Translations under genes and position numbers: made by a program
Shown: piece by piece, positions 42,402 to 54,854 of the stretch
Layout: each line of letters begins with the position of its first letter
Position numbering within the stretch: the first letter of the stretch is position 1
DNA from: Primulina eburnea
Taxonomy: Eukaryota > Streptophyta > Magnoliopsida > Lamiales > Gesneriaceae
Reading direction: 5' to 3'
Assembly (NCBI RefSeq): GCF_022965805.1
Contig: NC_133109.1
Span: forward strand, 4,999,869 to 5,063,868
DNA: 64,000 bases
Notes under the pieces: generated by a model
Told to the model about the DNA's origin: nothing
The model's database searches: none
Seen by the model: the letters and a program-made list of their open reading frames with translations, nothing else

Positions 42402-45400
42402 TCAGCTTCTTAACCTAGTCGTGGTACCGGAAGCAGGCACTGCGCTTGAGATGGTGATGCCCTTATCATACATGCGTTTTATTTCTTCCCGGTACACGGT
42501 CAAAGATTTGTCTGGTATGGCTGGAGTTAATTCCACCACGTCGCCCATTTTCAGCTTGCACATAGGATTACTGACAGGAGCATAGTTTAGCCGTGGCCTG
42601 AGCTCCTCCTTCACAGGGAACCCATATGAGGTTCGTCTAGAACTGTCTCGACCAGCTATCTCCAGCACATCCATCACAGAAGAGTTCGATGGGAACTCCT
42701 GCACTGACATCTGCAAATTCCAAATACCAGGTTGTATTGTAAGACTTCAACGAAGAGAAGGATAATCTCCATGACCACAAAATTCATGGAATTATTGTTA
42801 ACCTTCAAGTAAACAGAGAATTTTTTGAGAACAAAGAACACACCTTATCATTCTCAATCAGGATGACAAAGACAGGTCCATCAGGGCCACAGTGTGGTTT
42901 GCAAGAAAATGTGCAATCTTCAGAATGAGTGGGAAACCTGCAAGGTGGCGTCGTGGAGCCAATACCACCGCTAGATGAACAATCTTTGTTCATTGCCTCA
43001 CACTGCCAGGTAATGACCCAACGTGCCCATTCAACCATCTGAAGTACGAAGGAAGAGTACTGAGAATCGCCTTCTTTGTATCTCCAATGAGCGGCAAATC
43101 CACACTCAGCTTGCAAGTGCATCTCTTTTGTTCGAATCTGAACTTCAAGGGGAACCGTACCCTCACCTATAACTACTGTATGTAGAGATTGGTACCTATG
43201 AAATCATAATGTACATTAAGCATAAAAAAAATCATGATGCAGCAGACATTAAAACAATGACAACCACACAGACAATATAGCATACCCATTAAACTTGGGA
43301 CAAACTATGTAGTCCTTGAACCTTCCTGGAACTTCATGCCACAACCGCTGGACAACTTTCAGAGCTTTATAGCAATCTTCTTCTGTTTCGACAATCAATC
43401 TTAATCCATGAATATCATGAATAGCATCCATATTCAGGTTTTTCCTACAAAAGGTGAACGATAACACAATACATGAGAACTGATCACCCCACATATTGAA
43501 TATATTACAGAACCCCCAAGCCTTCAGAATGAATCAGAACACAAATTAGTACTGTGAGGTCAATGTTTTATATCAAGTGCATCAAACAGAAAATTTCACT
43601 TTTATGATGATGAATGCCACAACTAAATCATTCATATTAAATAATCCACAATGCATCAAAATAACCTTAAGCTAATCACAAACAACATAAAAGCAAAACT
43701 AAAATAAATCTCAAACCCATGCATAAGGAAACGAGATAAAATCAACTCAAGTTTAAGCTAATTACGGAAAAAATAAAAACAAAACACAAATCTATCCCAG
43801 TCTGCATGCAAGGCAAGATAGTATCAACAAAATTTAGGCTAATTACAGAAAACATAAGAACAAAAATGAAAATCAATCTCAAAGGCATGAACGAAAAAGT
43901 GAGAGAAATCAAACATACTTCACCATTTTCGAATATATGCTGTACAAGCTTTTATGGCGGCCTGATAGACAGTGGAAAGAAGTTCCATCAGCCTTCAAAG
44001 CTTGCTCCAGCTTCTCCACAGCGGAACTAATCATGGCTTCATCGTAACATTTCACCAGCTTAGATGATAACTCTTTATGCTCATGAGGATTGAGATATTG
44101 GAAACAGAGATTTTCCAGCTGATCTTTCCAAGTGGAGATCCCCAATCTGTTGGCAAGTGGAGCAAATATTTCTAAAGTTTCCTTTGCGAACCTTTGTTGT
44201 TTGATCAAAGGCAATGCATCCAATGTCATCATGTTATGCAATCTATCAGCCAACTTAACCAAAACAGCTCTAGCATCTGTCATCGCAAGAAACATAGTGT
44301 GTAGTCGATCTGCCTCAACGGTTTTACTGGCAGTGTTGTTTTCACGAGCAAGCTTGCTCAATTGGCTAAGCTTAGATACCTGAAAACGCCAACAATATTA
44401 CTACAACAATTATACAAAATCAAAACCAGGAAAAAGATAAGAGAAATCCTACTCAATTTAATTAAACAAGTACTTAGCTCAGTCAAAATATTCTCATCCA
44501 CATTAAAAGCCTTTCTCACCTAATTACAATACCATTCAAAAGATCCAAGACCCAAGAATGGCATCGAGTCCAAGAAATCTACATCAAGACTGCTATCTAA
44601 CTATTGATATCATCAGGATCCACAGTCTAAACACTTGGCCATATAAATAGCCAGTAGGAAATTAACACAACAATTACGATTATGAAAAGGGGGAGAGAAG
44701 CTAAATCTTGAATTTAACACACCAAAAAACCAGAAACAAAGTTACCAACACTATCAAATCAACGATAAAACTAGTCATCACATCCTATCCCTATATAGAA
44801 AGGTATACAAACAGAACCAGATATGTACCATATGTTGAAATTCAATTCATGGGTATAAAATTTAAACATATTTTGTCTCACCCCCTCAACTAATTCAGCA
44901 ACTTCAGCTCCCAAAGACCTGGAAATATGGTCATACGTAAGAAAAGAATCGTCAACAGAGTCATGCAAAAGCCCTGCAGCAACAACTGTAGAATTAGCCC
45001 CAATCTTTGCCAGTAGAACCGCTGTCTCAACGCAGTGCTGCAAATATGGATGCCCACTAGCCCGAATCTAAACAAATCCACAGAATCCCAACAATGATTT
45101 CCTTAATTTCCAGATTCATTAGCACCAAACTATGAAAATTCAAAACAAAAAAGACACGTCAAATACCTGCCCTCTGTGAGCCTTCTCTGCTTCATAAAAA
45201 GCCTTAACGACAAAATCATCCCTGAATATTAAATGTGTCGACTGCGCCTCCGAAAGCAAATCTTTTGCATAAGGAGGCAATTGAAAGTCGACGAAAGTAT
45301 CTTCCATGTTGAACGTGAGCTCATCAGAGGACAAATCATTTGGTGACGAGAAATCTAGGTCCTTAACACCCAAACTCAAGGCCACCGAATCATAATCCAC

Positions 45401-45889
45401 GTATGAACCCAACGCATGGCTCACGAAGCCATTGACCAAGGCCCCACTTCCCGAGACCACGGAATTCAATTCTGACCCAACTGAATTAAAACCTGCATTA
45501 ATTCTCATAGGCGAGCTTCGAGAACCAGGTCCAATCGAATTATTCGGACCTTGCAACACGGACACGGGGCTCTGATGAGCCTGATCTCGCTTCAAATACG
45601 AGCTCAAGGAAGACTGCCGAAAAGAAGAAGCTAACTCCTCGGTTCTCTCCTGCCACATGGAAGCCAACTCCTCCCCTCCAGTTGAATAACTCGCCGATTT
45701 AATCTGCGCCGAGGAAAACATTAGCGAAAGTCCCCCAACTAAATGTTTTTGCGACGGCGACGCGGAAGCCGAAGAATTTGAGCGGCCGTTCATGTCTACA
45801 TCGAACGAAGCGTGGGGGCTAATCTGGTGCGGCGCGGAGCACACGCTGCTCGGTGGACTCGCGTAAAAAGCTATAGTCGGAACGCCCAT
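42402..45889 (-). CDS. plastid RelA/SpoT homologue, RSH2/RSH3 type (ppGpp synthetase and hydrolase)
   Basis: Six exons on the reverse strand: 45,889-45,167, 45,067-44,882, 44,379-43,919, 43,444-43,286, 43,195-42,844 and 42,710-42,402. All junctions have GT...AG and keep frame, giving 729 residues. The Ser-rich N-terminus ([20 protein letters not shown]) suits a chloroplast transit peptide. The hydrolase HD domain has H252, the H276-D277 pair in LLHDSVDDS, and D348 in [10 protein letters not shown]. The synthetase domain begins near residue 457 ([47 protein letters not shown]). A TGS-like segment ([15 protein letters not shown]) and [17 protein letters not shown] close the protein. Domain order and length fit RSH2/RSH3 and not RSH1, which has a C-terminal ACT domain. 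The enzyme makes and degrades (p)ppGpp to adjust plastid gene expression under stress. An in-frame ATG seven codons upstream (45,910) is possible, but relatives start at MxVPTIALYAS. Confidence 0.93.
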
Positions 45890-46340
45890 ATTCAACCCCC
45901 AATCAACCAAATTTCGCCCCTAAAATCCGTAATTCCAGAAAACAAACACACTCAATCCCAAATTCCAGGTTTTTTATAAATCAATATCAGGCACACCGAC
46001 AGAATCCAGAACAACGAATATACACAGCAATATCAATATGTACAGATCTGAGCGTAAAATTTCACTATTTATTCGAAATCGAAAGGGAAAATAAAAGAAT
46101 TCGAGAATTAAATTCCCGACGGAAAGAGAGAGAATCTTCTTTACTGAATGGAGATTCTTTCCCAGCCTCAGAGAAATTGTTTCATTTAACAGCGAAAGTA
46201 GGAGTGTGAAATGACGGTCATACCCTCGATGACGCATTTGTTTTTTTGTTCATGTAATATGAACATAACGACTCGCACTCTCCACGAATCATGCCATGAA
46301 AATATCGCAAATTGTTTTAACAAAAATAATCGTTTTGGAT
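45890..46340 (-). promoter_or_regulatory. 5' leader and promoter region of the RSH gene
   Basis: GC content falls from the coding exon into an AT-richer leader. No clear TATA box was identified on the reverse strand. The frame at 45,974-46,237 has no domain and is not called. Confidence 0.35.
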
Positions 46341-46346
46341 AAAAAT

Positions 46347-46511
46347 TCATGTGAGACAATCTCTCGTATCGTATTTTGTGAAACGAATCTCTTATTTTGG
46401 TCGTCCATGAAAAAGTTTACTTCTTATGCTAAAAGTATTACTTTTTATTGTGAATATCAGTATGATTGACATGTCTCACAGATTAATATTCGTAAGAACG
46501 TTTCACAAGTT
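46347..46511. mobile_element. GTGAGACGGTCTCAC MITE copy 2, diverged
   Basis: Degenerate copy: GTGAGACAATCTCTCGTATC at the left, ATTACTTTTTATTGTGAATA in the middle, and a damaged right terminus. It lies just upstream of the RSH leader. Confidence 0.7.
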
Positions 46512-46738
46512 CGACTAGTTTGTGAAATTAAATTATTAATTATAAGTATTCCTTGAAAAAGACATGGATATAATTAATCTGATATTACATTAAAAAAATC
46601 AGGATATAAATAACAAATCGTGGATCCATTAAATTATAGAGATTAAGATAAGAACGAAACGTGTTAATGTTGTGACGTGAGGATTAATTTATTCTTTTAA
46701 CCTTGCTTTAGTTGGAGTCCAAAGGTTACTAGGAAGAG

Positions 46739-46914
46739 TGAGTCTCATGTAAGACCGTTTCACGGATCATAATTTGTGAGACCGTCAACCCTATTCATAT
46801 TCACAAAAAAAATTAATACTCTTAACATAAAAAGTAATATTTTTTCATGGGTGACCCAAATAAGAGATCGTCTCACAAATACGACTCATGAAATCGTCTC
46901 ACACAAATTTTTGC
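46739..46914. mobile_element. GTGAGACGGTCTCAC MITE copy 3
   Basis: Outer end GAGTCTCATGTAAGACCG, interior AATAATACTCTTAACATAAA-like, other end CGTCTCACACAAATTTTTGCC. It is oriented opposite to copy 4. Confidence 0.8.
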
Positions 46915-47039
46915 CCACTAAAAATTTGGTTGAATTTTATTTTAACTAGAATTTAAATTTAAAAAAAAAACATATAATTTACCACTGCCTGAAATTATTT
47001 ATATAAGATTAAATTTATAAAATCTAAGTAATTTCTTTA

Positions 47040-47439
47040 AAAACAAAATAATTAAAGATGCTACTGCAATCAGTCTGTTGCTTTTCCAGCACCGTCTGTT
47101 GCTTTCAAGCACTGTTAGAACCAGTCTGCTGCATTCCGAGTCTACTGACCTAGTATTCTGCATTCAGATCTACTGGTTTCCATCTACTGGTTCTGGTTTC
47201 GGCTACTGGTTTAGGGTCTACTGAATTTTTTTATTTATTTTTTTTTAGACATGCGGCTGAAACACTCATATCTCTACTGTATTATGATTTGTTTCCCTAC
47301 TGATTTTCCTAAATGTACGTAGTTAGTCTATTTTAGTAGTTTATTACAGTAATTTATCGGATCTTATTTTCAGAACTTATTTTTCTAGTTCCTCCTTCCC
47401 AGATTATGAAACCCTGTTTTTGATCTGATACTACTTCAA
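47040..47439. other. CTACTGG-rich repetitive stretch
   Basis: Words such as TCTACTGG and CTACTGGTTCTGG recur between 47,080 and 47,230 and again near 48,190-48,240 and 48,430-48,470. This suggests one repeat family spans 47.0-48.6 kb. No gene was seen. Confidence 0.4.
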
Positions 47440-48605
47440 TGTCACGCCCCGGGACGGGGGTTGGTTGACACCGATGTTGCTCTCCAATTTTCATTCGAAA
47501 ACAACAAGTTTCAGAAGTACAAAATTCAGAAACCAGACTTTTATTCATAATAATCATTGTCCGATACAAACTCAATGATAAATGTTTTGCAGTGGAAATG
47601 TAAAATCAGAAAATACAATGTCTGAACAGATACAGCGGAATATAAAATATAAATCAAAACTAAGAACAACGATCTTCATCACCAGCCTCAAAACTGAAGT
47701 TGCTCCTCTTCTTCTAACAACTCTTCCTCGTTCTTATCTGAGATGAGTTTGGTAGGTAAGTGACATGATTGTCACTCAGTAAGCTGGGGCGGGAATAACT
47801 CTCAGTTTTCAAAATCATTTTCATACATAAACAATAATACAAATAATAGACAGAAAATCTTATTTTTATAACAGGAATCAGTATTCAATATTCAGTAATC
47901 AGTATTCAGTAATCAGAAATTTAACAAGTAAGCACTGAGCACCTTAGTGAATTTCATGGCTAAACTGATATCAGTTCTCCTATATGTTCTCTCCTCTAAG
48001 GGGTGAGGCCAGTAATCAGTAATGTTCAGAATATATATTTCTACCATTAGTTCACTAAGTTTCAGTGCTTCAACGTCAGATATCAGAAATCAAGAATATA
48101 CTTTGCTTTAAAACAGAAATCATCAAACGGGTTTCAAGATATTTATACATAAGCCCACTTACCGTAATTTGCTAGAGTTTCGGTTGAAGTCTACTGGAAA
48201 TCTGGTTGCTCTCTCTACTGGATTCTACTGCTCGAAAATAAACACTCTCTTAGCTCGAAATTTCAAGTGATAATCTCAAGATTTGTGTAACCCAATTCAG
48301 AGGTTTGAGGGGGATATTTATAGGCAAAATTCTGACCGTTAGCCTCCTTATTAATGACCATAATCTGACATTAACATCCTTTATTCAATGTTAAATATTT
48401 CAGTTACAAGTTATAGGCTTAATCAGTAACTGTCTACTGAAATCTCGTTCTTCTGCTACTGGATTCTATCTGCTGGAAAATACTATCTTCTGAATTATTA
48501 GCTGCTGCTAGAATTGTTAGCTTCTGCTGAAATTTTCCATTGCTACTGAATATTGCTAGCTGCTGCAAAAATGCTAGAAGCTGTTGGAAATTTAGGTTCG
48601 CACAT
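47440..48605 (-). mobile_element. possible solo LTR, gypsy-like
   Basis: The left edge reads TGTCACGCCCCGGGACGGGG, which on the reverse strand is an LTR-like end in ...GTGACA. Inside is GGTAAGTGACATGATTGTCA, a pair of inverted words. The opposite edge near TTCGCACA would be the LTR start on the reverse strand. No matching 5 bp duplication was found, so the limits are tentative. Confidence 0.35.
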
Positions 48606-48610
48606 ATATA

Positions 48611-48656
48611 CATTAATATAAAGTTTAAACTCATGAGTTTAAACTTTATATTAATG
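48611..48656. repeat. perfect 46 bp palindrome
   Basis: The 23-base half starts CATTAATATAAAGTTTAAAC and ends CTCATGAG at the centre. The second half is its exact reverse complement with no spacer. Confidence 0.92.
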
Positions 48657-48768
48657 AGACAGTTTCACGAGTTAATTTTACAAGATGAATACCTAAATCA
48701 TGAGTTTAAACTTTATATTAATGAGACAGTTTCGCGAGTTAATTTTACAAGATGAATACCTAAATCAT
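48631..48768. repeat. tandem repeat, unit about 68 bp, two copies
   Basis: Each copy reads TCATGAGTTTAAACTTTATA, then TTAATGAGACAGTTTC, CGAGTTAATTTTACAAGATG and AATACCTAAA. The right half of the 46 bp palindrome is the beginning of the first copy. Confidence 0.88.
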
Positions 48769-48784
48769 AAATATTTTAATATTG

Positions 48785-48966
48785 GCAAACACTTGTGTGA
48801 GACGGTCTCACGGGTCGTATTTGTGAGACGGATCTCTTATTTGGGTCACCCATGAAAAAGTATTACTTTTTATGCTAAGAGTATTACTTTTTATTGTGAA
48901 TATGGGTAGGGTTGACCCGTCTCACGGATTATGATCCGTGAGACGGTCTTACATGAGACTCACTCT
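48785..48966. mobile_element. GTGAGACGGTCTCAC MITE copy 4
   Basis: Well preserved: ACTTGTGTGAGACGGTCTCA at the left, ATCTCTTATTTGGGTCACCC and GGGTAGGGTTGACCCGTCTC inside, GAGACGGTCTTACATGAGAC at the right. Confidence 0.88.
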
Positions 48967-49940
48967 TTAATATTAAATATATTATTTTTTTACTACAAAT
49001 ATAAATAGAATAGTTAATAATAATTTGGAAGACGGGTTTGTCGACCAACTTATTGATATTTTTCTCCTCTATCGAGAGTACAAAATTATAAATATTGACA
49101 AATCCACCGAAGGCGATTCCACCGATTAATTAATGGCCACGAAAAACTATTAAAGCAAAATATGTAAAGCTAATTAAAGACAAAAAGGAGAGCCCCTAAA
49201 GGTCAGACATAGGAAGTGAAACCCTGAAATGTGGAAAACGTTTATGGAACTTATTTCTTGATTATGCTCGGATCCATGGATTGAAATCTAAATAGATATC
49301 TTATTTATTTTTATATTGTTTTTGTAGTGAAGAACTTTCAAATTCTTTGACTTGTCATATTTCAAATTACAACTTGTCTAAATATACTTCATGTCAAACT
49401 AACAGTTTGAATAGTGATTATGATGGGTTAGAAAATAATCCGAATACGACTGTCATTTGAAATATATTTCTCGAAATACTGTTGAATTACAAATAAGTTG
49501 AGTAGCTTTTGCTCGGAATGTTGAATTATACGTGCTTTATTTGTTTATTTATTTTATGTTGATGAAATCTGCATATATTATCTTTCAGCGTGCATTAGAT
49601 AAACTATTGAACTAATGAAATATTCTACAAACCATGCAAAATTGGTAAATTTCACTCAGGTGAGTTAGGTTTCTCAAAGGGAGTCCTATATATACCGTGC
49701 AGTTTTTTTATTGAATGTGTTTTCTTGTATGTTTGTGTGTTACCGTTGAGTGTTTTTATTTTTAATTGATTTGGGTATCGTAGACTGATTTTTACTCAAT
49801 TAAATAATATTTGTTCTTTGTTTCTGTTAGTATTTAAATTATAATTCATATTTTTTTGTTATATTTTTTTGTTACAAAAATCAATTATTTACGTTTCTCT
49901 ATTTTGGTGATTCTTATTATGTTTGTATCACACATACATT
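48967..49940. other. AT-rich non-coding DNA
   Basis: No gene, RNA or repeat boundary was recognised. Confidence 0.5.
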
Positions 49941-49944
49941 TATG

Positions 49945-50520
49945 ATGTGATCTCGCTGAGCCGGGTAAGGAGCTCCAACTGATCAAATCAACAATTTATA
50001 ATGTTTGGGAATTTTGAGTGAGGATGATGGTTGTGGTAACACCTGCAAACAATCAAAAGAACTCGTGAATGAGCGCCGGAGGGATGTCCGACGTAGCCAC
50101 TCTGATGCTAAAGTCAGCATGTTGAAGATGAACACAAGCAATATTTGAGAGAAAATATATATGATGCTTAGAGTTCAAAGATTTTAGCCCTCCGTAAATG
50201 AGAAGTGTATCTGCTATTTATAGTAGAAAATGGGGTAGGTACCTCGATTCCAGTGCCACCTACTGAGTATGGCAAGTCGGTTGTCCATACTCTAGCTTCT
50301 GATGACTTCTAGGACACTTCAAGCCCAAGTTGTTCTGACAGATTAGACGGCATGCATCAATCATACTCGAGTGTGGTTCAATTCTCGAGGTAGCCCAGGT
50401 ATTTGGGTGAGAGACCGGGCTTTGATGACTGCCCGGGAAGAGGAGACGTGCCCAAGTCATTGCGCGAGAAACCGGTATGTTTGGTGAATACTCGGGAAAA
50501 GGCCATCAGTTACCTGGATC
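49945..50520. mobile_element. LTR-like remnant with GCGCCGGAGGG module
   Basis: Contains GAGCGCCGGAGGGATGTCCG, then CTCTGATGCTAAAGTCAGCA, a module I associate with LTRs of large plant gypsy elements. TATTTATAG (about 50,216) could be an LTR promoter TATA. The same CTGATGC(T)TAAGTCAGCA word occurs at 57,300. No primer binding site or pol is present. Confidence 0.4.
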
Positions 50521-50566
50521 TTCATGGGGGTATCAATTTATCTTTGATTTGTGATATTAGTTCTAA

Positions 50567-50748
50567 GCAAAAACTTATTTAAGACGGTCACGAGTCGTAT
50601 TTTGTGTGACGATATCTTATTTAGGTCATTAATGAAAAACTATTATTTTTTATATTATGAGTATTACTTTTTATTGTGAATATCGGTAGGATTGACCCGT
50701 CTCACAGATAAAGATTCGTGTGACCGTCTCACAAAAGACCTACTCTGA
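50567..50748. mobile_element. GTGAGACGGTCTCAC MITE copy 5, diverged
   Basis: Left end AAACTTATTTAAGACGGTCA, interior ATTACTTTTTATTGTGAATA and GGTAGGATTGACCCGTCTCA, right end GTGACCGTCTCACAAAAGAC. Confidence 0.78.
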
Positions 50749-51664
50749 GGCCTAAATAGTTATTTAGTTGAATTCTTTTTTAGCTTATATATTTAGTTTT
50801 TATAATTTAATAAATTAATGTAGCATAATGGATATTTATGATAATTATGTAAATTTAATCATCAGCTCGTATTTAATATTTTTATATTTTATTTAAAAAA
50901 ATTAGATAAGACATCACTCTAAAAAATAGCGTAGGGCGTCCAATTTTTTGAAGAAGGCCATGAAACCAGGTTAGATAGATAAATCGTATTGAGCAAACCC
51001 TCTGTAACAAGATTACCCGATAAAATATCGGTGGGAGAATTAAACTTATTAATCAAGTCAAAACTAGGTTATAAATTATAGATAGTTGTAGTGGAATCAT
51101 TTGCAAAGGGTTCAAAAGCATAGATTAGAGCTTGATCACTTTTGCTAGAAGCTAATGCCTACTTCAAATTTTTGGCCAACCATTATAATTAAGAACATTA
51201 ATAAAGCAAGTGTAATATTTTCAAGAACCTCATAAAATTATTTATTTAGCCGTAATTGTCAAAACACTTAAACTAGTCGTGTGGCTGGTACTTTCCTATA
51301 GGGGTGGGCGAAAGTAAAGTGTATTAAAAAGAGGGAAGAAAAAAAATATTTTTTTAAAAGATAGATATTTGTTATAATTAAAATTTAAATTTAAAATCAC
51401 GTATTAAATTTGAGATTTAAATTTTAAATAAATATAAATCATCTCCAGAAAGTGAATTAGAATTGCTGATCTCTTGATATAAAGTTTATATAAAAAAATA
51501 AGCAAAAATATTTGACATAGAAATTGAAACGGTTGATGGACAACATATCAAAACTATATAATGGATTAATATAACAAATATTTTTTTTGTTTTTTAGGGT
51601 AAAAAGAACATTTCATTATAACATCATAAGATCTTTGAGTACAAAACCTTTCAAAAACAATAGG
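50749..51664. other. AT-rich non-coding DNA
   Basis: No gene or repeat boundary was recognised. Confidence 0.5.
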
Positions 51665-52964
51665 ACAAAAATTTGGGGTTTTTTTTTTAAAAATATAGTA
51701 TTTTTAAAACTTATTTATTAAAATATTGCAGATTTTAAAACTTTGTAAAAATATAGTAATCCGGACATTGCCGTCGGCGACGGTTTAACCAAAACCGTCG
51801 CTACTAGCAACGGATTCCATAACCGTCGCAACTTGCGACGGTTTAACCAAAAATCGTCGCTATGGCAAGGATTTTCCCACATGTTCAAATGACTCCGTGA
51901 CACAATTTCACGCCTATAAATTGCACCGAGCTTTTGGCGAATTCATCCCATCCTTCAGCTCAAAATATATTTTAATTTCTCAAAAAATAAAATAACGTTA
52001 TTTCACATATAAATTTAATTCCATAACAATAATATATTAAATTTTAAAAAAATAATGTCATCTCTTAGGATTTACTTGTATGAAATAACCTGTCAAAGTT
52101 AAGCTTTATTACAAAAACAAAAATTATAAAATAACATTAATTCAATAAAAATAAAATCGATGAATCAAAGAATTTTATTCAATCACAATCACAAAGTTAT
52201 AATTTATTTCACATAATAATATATTACAAAAACATTGGCCGTACACATATTTAATCAAAATTACAAAATTAATATTATATTAATATAAAAAATAAAAAAT
52301 AAAATAAAATTATAATAATAGTATAATGCAACCGAAAAATTTATAATTCCAGTAATACAACATAAATAATATAATTAAAATATAACAAATTATTAAAATT
52401 ACTTTTTCAAATGTGATATTATGGAATTTGTAATTATATCAGCTAGACAGCTACCGGAGTTTAACATCTGCAATAAATTACAAACATTATCAGAAATAAT
52501 ATACTAAAAACAATTCCCTCAAATTCTGATATGCGACAGAAAACTATCAAATCAAATTAAGAATTCCGTTAAGCACACGATCGACGCAATTTATAAGAGA
52601 AAGAGAATCACTGAATTTTTATATATAAAAAAAAAAGACATGGACCGAAGAAAAAAAAAACTGTTCAAGAAGAATGCCGAAATTGAAAAGTTGAGCTGAA
52701 GGATGGGATGAATTCGCCCAATGCTCGGTGCAATTTATAGGCGTGAAATTGTGTCACGGAGTCATTTGAGGAAAATCCTTGCCATAGCGACGGTTGTTGT
52801 TTAAACCGTCGCCAACGGTAATCCGCAGCAGTCTGTCCCGGATTCTGAATCCGCAAATTTAATGTCCGGATTACTATATTTTTACAAAGTTTTAAAATCT
52901 GCAATATTTTAATAAATAAGTTTTAAAAATACTATATTTTAAAAAAAAAACCCCAAAAATTTGT
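51665..52964. mobile_element. 1.3 kb DNA element with long terminal inverted repeats
   Basis: Outer ends are ACAAAAATTTGGGG and its reverse complement. The inverted arms extend to about 51,963 and from about 52,691, so each is roughly 275-300 bases, which points to a Mutator-like or foldback-type element. Each arm contains GCGACGG/CCGTCGC repeats, a GCAAGGATTTTCC block, and a TATA-like CGCCTATAAATTGCACCGAG directed inward. The arms diverge in the GCGACGG array but match closely elsewhere. The 700-base core is AT-rich without a transposase. No target-site duplication could be assigned, because a MITE abuts the right end. Confidence 0.75.
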
Positions 52965-53135
52965 GTGAGACGGTCTCACGGATCGTATCTTGTGAGACTG
53001 ATCTTTTATTTGCGTCATTAATGAAAAAATTTAATTTTTTCGTTATGAGTATTATTTTTAATTGTGAATATCGGTAGGATTCACCCGTCTCACAGATAAA
53101 GATTCGTGAGACCGTCTCACAAAAAACCTACTCAA
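52959..53135. mobile_element. GTGAGACGGTCTCAC MITE copy 6
   Basis: TTTGTGTGAGACGGTCTCAC at the left, AGATTCGTGAGACCGTCTCA at the right. It overlaps or abuts the end of the long-TIR element. Confidence 0.82.
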
Positions 53136-53679
53136 ACAATAGAATTGCAGCATGAAATTCAATATCTATGTATACGAAATATTTAAGTTTTATATGATGT
53201 AAATTACTTATAAATAAAATTTGAATGTTCTTATTTATTACATATTTAATTATATTTTTATTAATAATCAGCTATTCCAATTTCCAAACAACTTAATTCA
53301 TAAATCAATAATTTTGTTAAAACAACGTGCATATTTTTAATGATAAAAAGACTTTATTACCTTTTTGTCTTCACAAAAAAAATATTACTCTTATTATTAT
53401 CTTTTATTATATTATTAAAAATCTGTATAATAGAGACACAAATTGTGTCATGGTTTTATTTCATCATTTCAAATTGTACTTCAGTCTTTCATTAATTTTT
53501 TCAATTATAAATTAATCAACACTTAAATATAATCATTTCAAATTGCAGTACTACGACTTTTTTTTTATTTTTTACCATTATGTTATAACTCTTATTTAAA
53601 TATAAATTAAATGAGTTATAAAAATATACAATAATAATTAATATTTTTAACAAAAAATAAAAAAAATTAAATTTGGAAT
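53136..53679. other. very AT-rich non-coding DNA
   Basis: No gene recognised; the short ORF at 53,327-53,515 has low-complexity composition. Confidence 0.5.
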
Positions 53680-53860
53680 AGATATCTTGTAAGATGGTCT
53701 CACGAATCTTTATATGTGAGACGGGTCAACCCTACCGATATTCACAATAAAAAGTAATACTTTTAACATAAAAAAGTAATATTTTTTCATGGATAACCCA
53801 AATAAGAGATCCGTCTTATAAAATATGACACGTGAGACCGTCTCACACAAGTTTTTATCT
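53680..53860. mobile_element. GTGAGACGGTCTCAC MITE copy 7
   Basis: Left end CTTGTAAGATGGTCTCACGA, right end CGTGAGACCGTCTCACACAA. A further partial copy may lie at 53,888-53,935. Confidence 0.82.
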
Positions 53861-53935
53861 TAAATTAGTAACTCAAATGTGATATATATCTCACAAAATT
53901 AATCCGCGACATCGTTTCACAAAATTTTTGTCCGC

Positions 53936-54632
53936 CATATATAGCCCACGTTTAACGAAGATTATCGAGAAATTTCTGAATTTCGATGATGAGGATTGGT
54001 CAATAATTTAAAACTGAAAAATAAAATAAAATAAAATTGTTTGGCTTTGCAGATTTTTGTTCGGTGGGAGAAAACGACATAGCACGTGGCCAGCAGTGGG
54101 TGGCACTTGACTTCCAAGTGGTCAGCTGCTCATGCTGCCTACCCTTGCTTCTCGTGAGGGATTTTAGTTGTTTTTTTTTTAAATAAATAAAATAAAAATT
54201 GAGTGAGTCAATATTATTATTATTATTTTTATTACCTATATTAGTTTTATTAATATTCTTGGTAAAATCATCTTAGTTTATTATTATTTTTATTACTATA
54301 CAATTAAGATCATTAACATTCAAGTAACAATATTTATAAACAACTTTTTACTTTAAAAAAAATGTAGTGTTTGATTGTAAAAGTTGTTTTAACAAAAAAT
54401 CAAGAAAAATAGTTTTTTTTTTAAAAAAAAAAACTGGAATTCATGGGTTTTTGCTTTTACTTCTAATTATTTTTAAAATATTTTAAATTTTTTTTAACAT
54501 TTATCACAACGGCAGAATCGTTTCTTTTTTAAAAAAAATAATAAAAACACTTTAAAAAACTAAATTAATTTAAGTAATTTTAAGTTATAACTTTTATATC
54601 TAAACTCACTATAAATAATATAAAATTCGTAA
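53936..54632. other. AT-rich non-coding DNA
   Basis: No gene recognised. A short less AT-rich stretch at 54,060-54,160 (GGGAGAAAACGACATAGCAC) has no supported ORF. Confidence 0.45.
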
Positions 54633-54814
54633 GGTAAAAACTTGTGTGAGACGGTCTCACGGATCTTATTTGTGAGACGGATCTTTTATTTGGGTCATCC
54701 ACGAAAACGTATTACATTTTATGCTAAAAGTATTACTTTTTATTGTGAATACGGGTAGGGTTGAACCGTCTCACAAATTAAGATCCGTGAGACGGTCTCA
54801 CATGAGACTCACTC
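54633..54814. mobile_element. GTGAGACGGTCTCAC MITE copy 8
   Basis: One of the best-preserved copies: AAACTTGTGTGAGACGGTCT at the left, GTGAGACGGTCTCACATGAG at the right, interior GGGTAGGGTTGAACCGTCTC. Confidence 0.9.
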
Positions 54815-54854
54815 AATTCGTAAACCATCACAAATTTATATATATAAATTTTTA

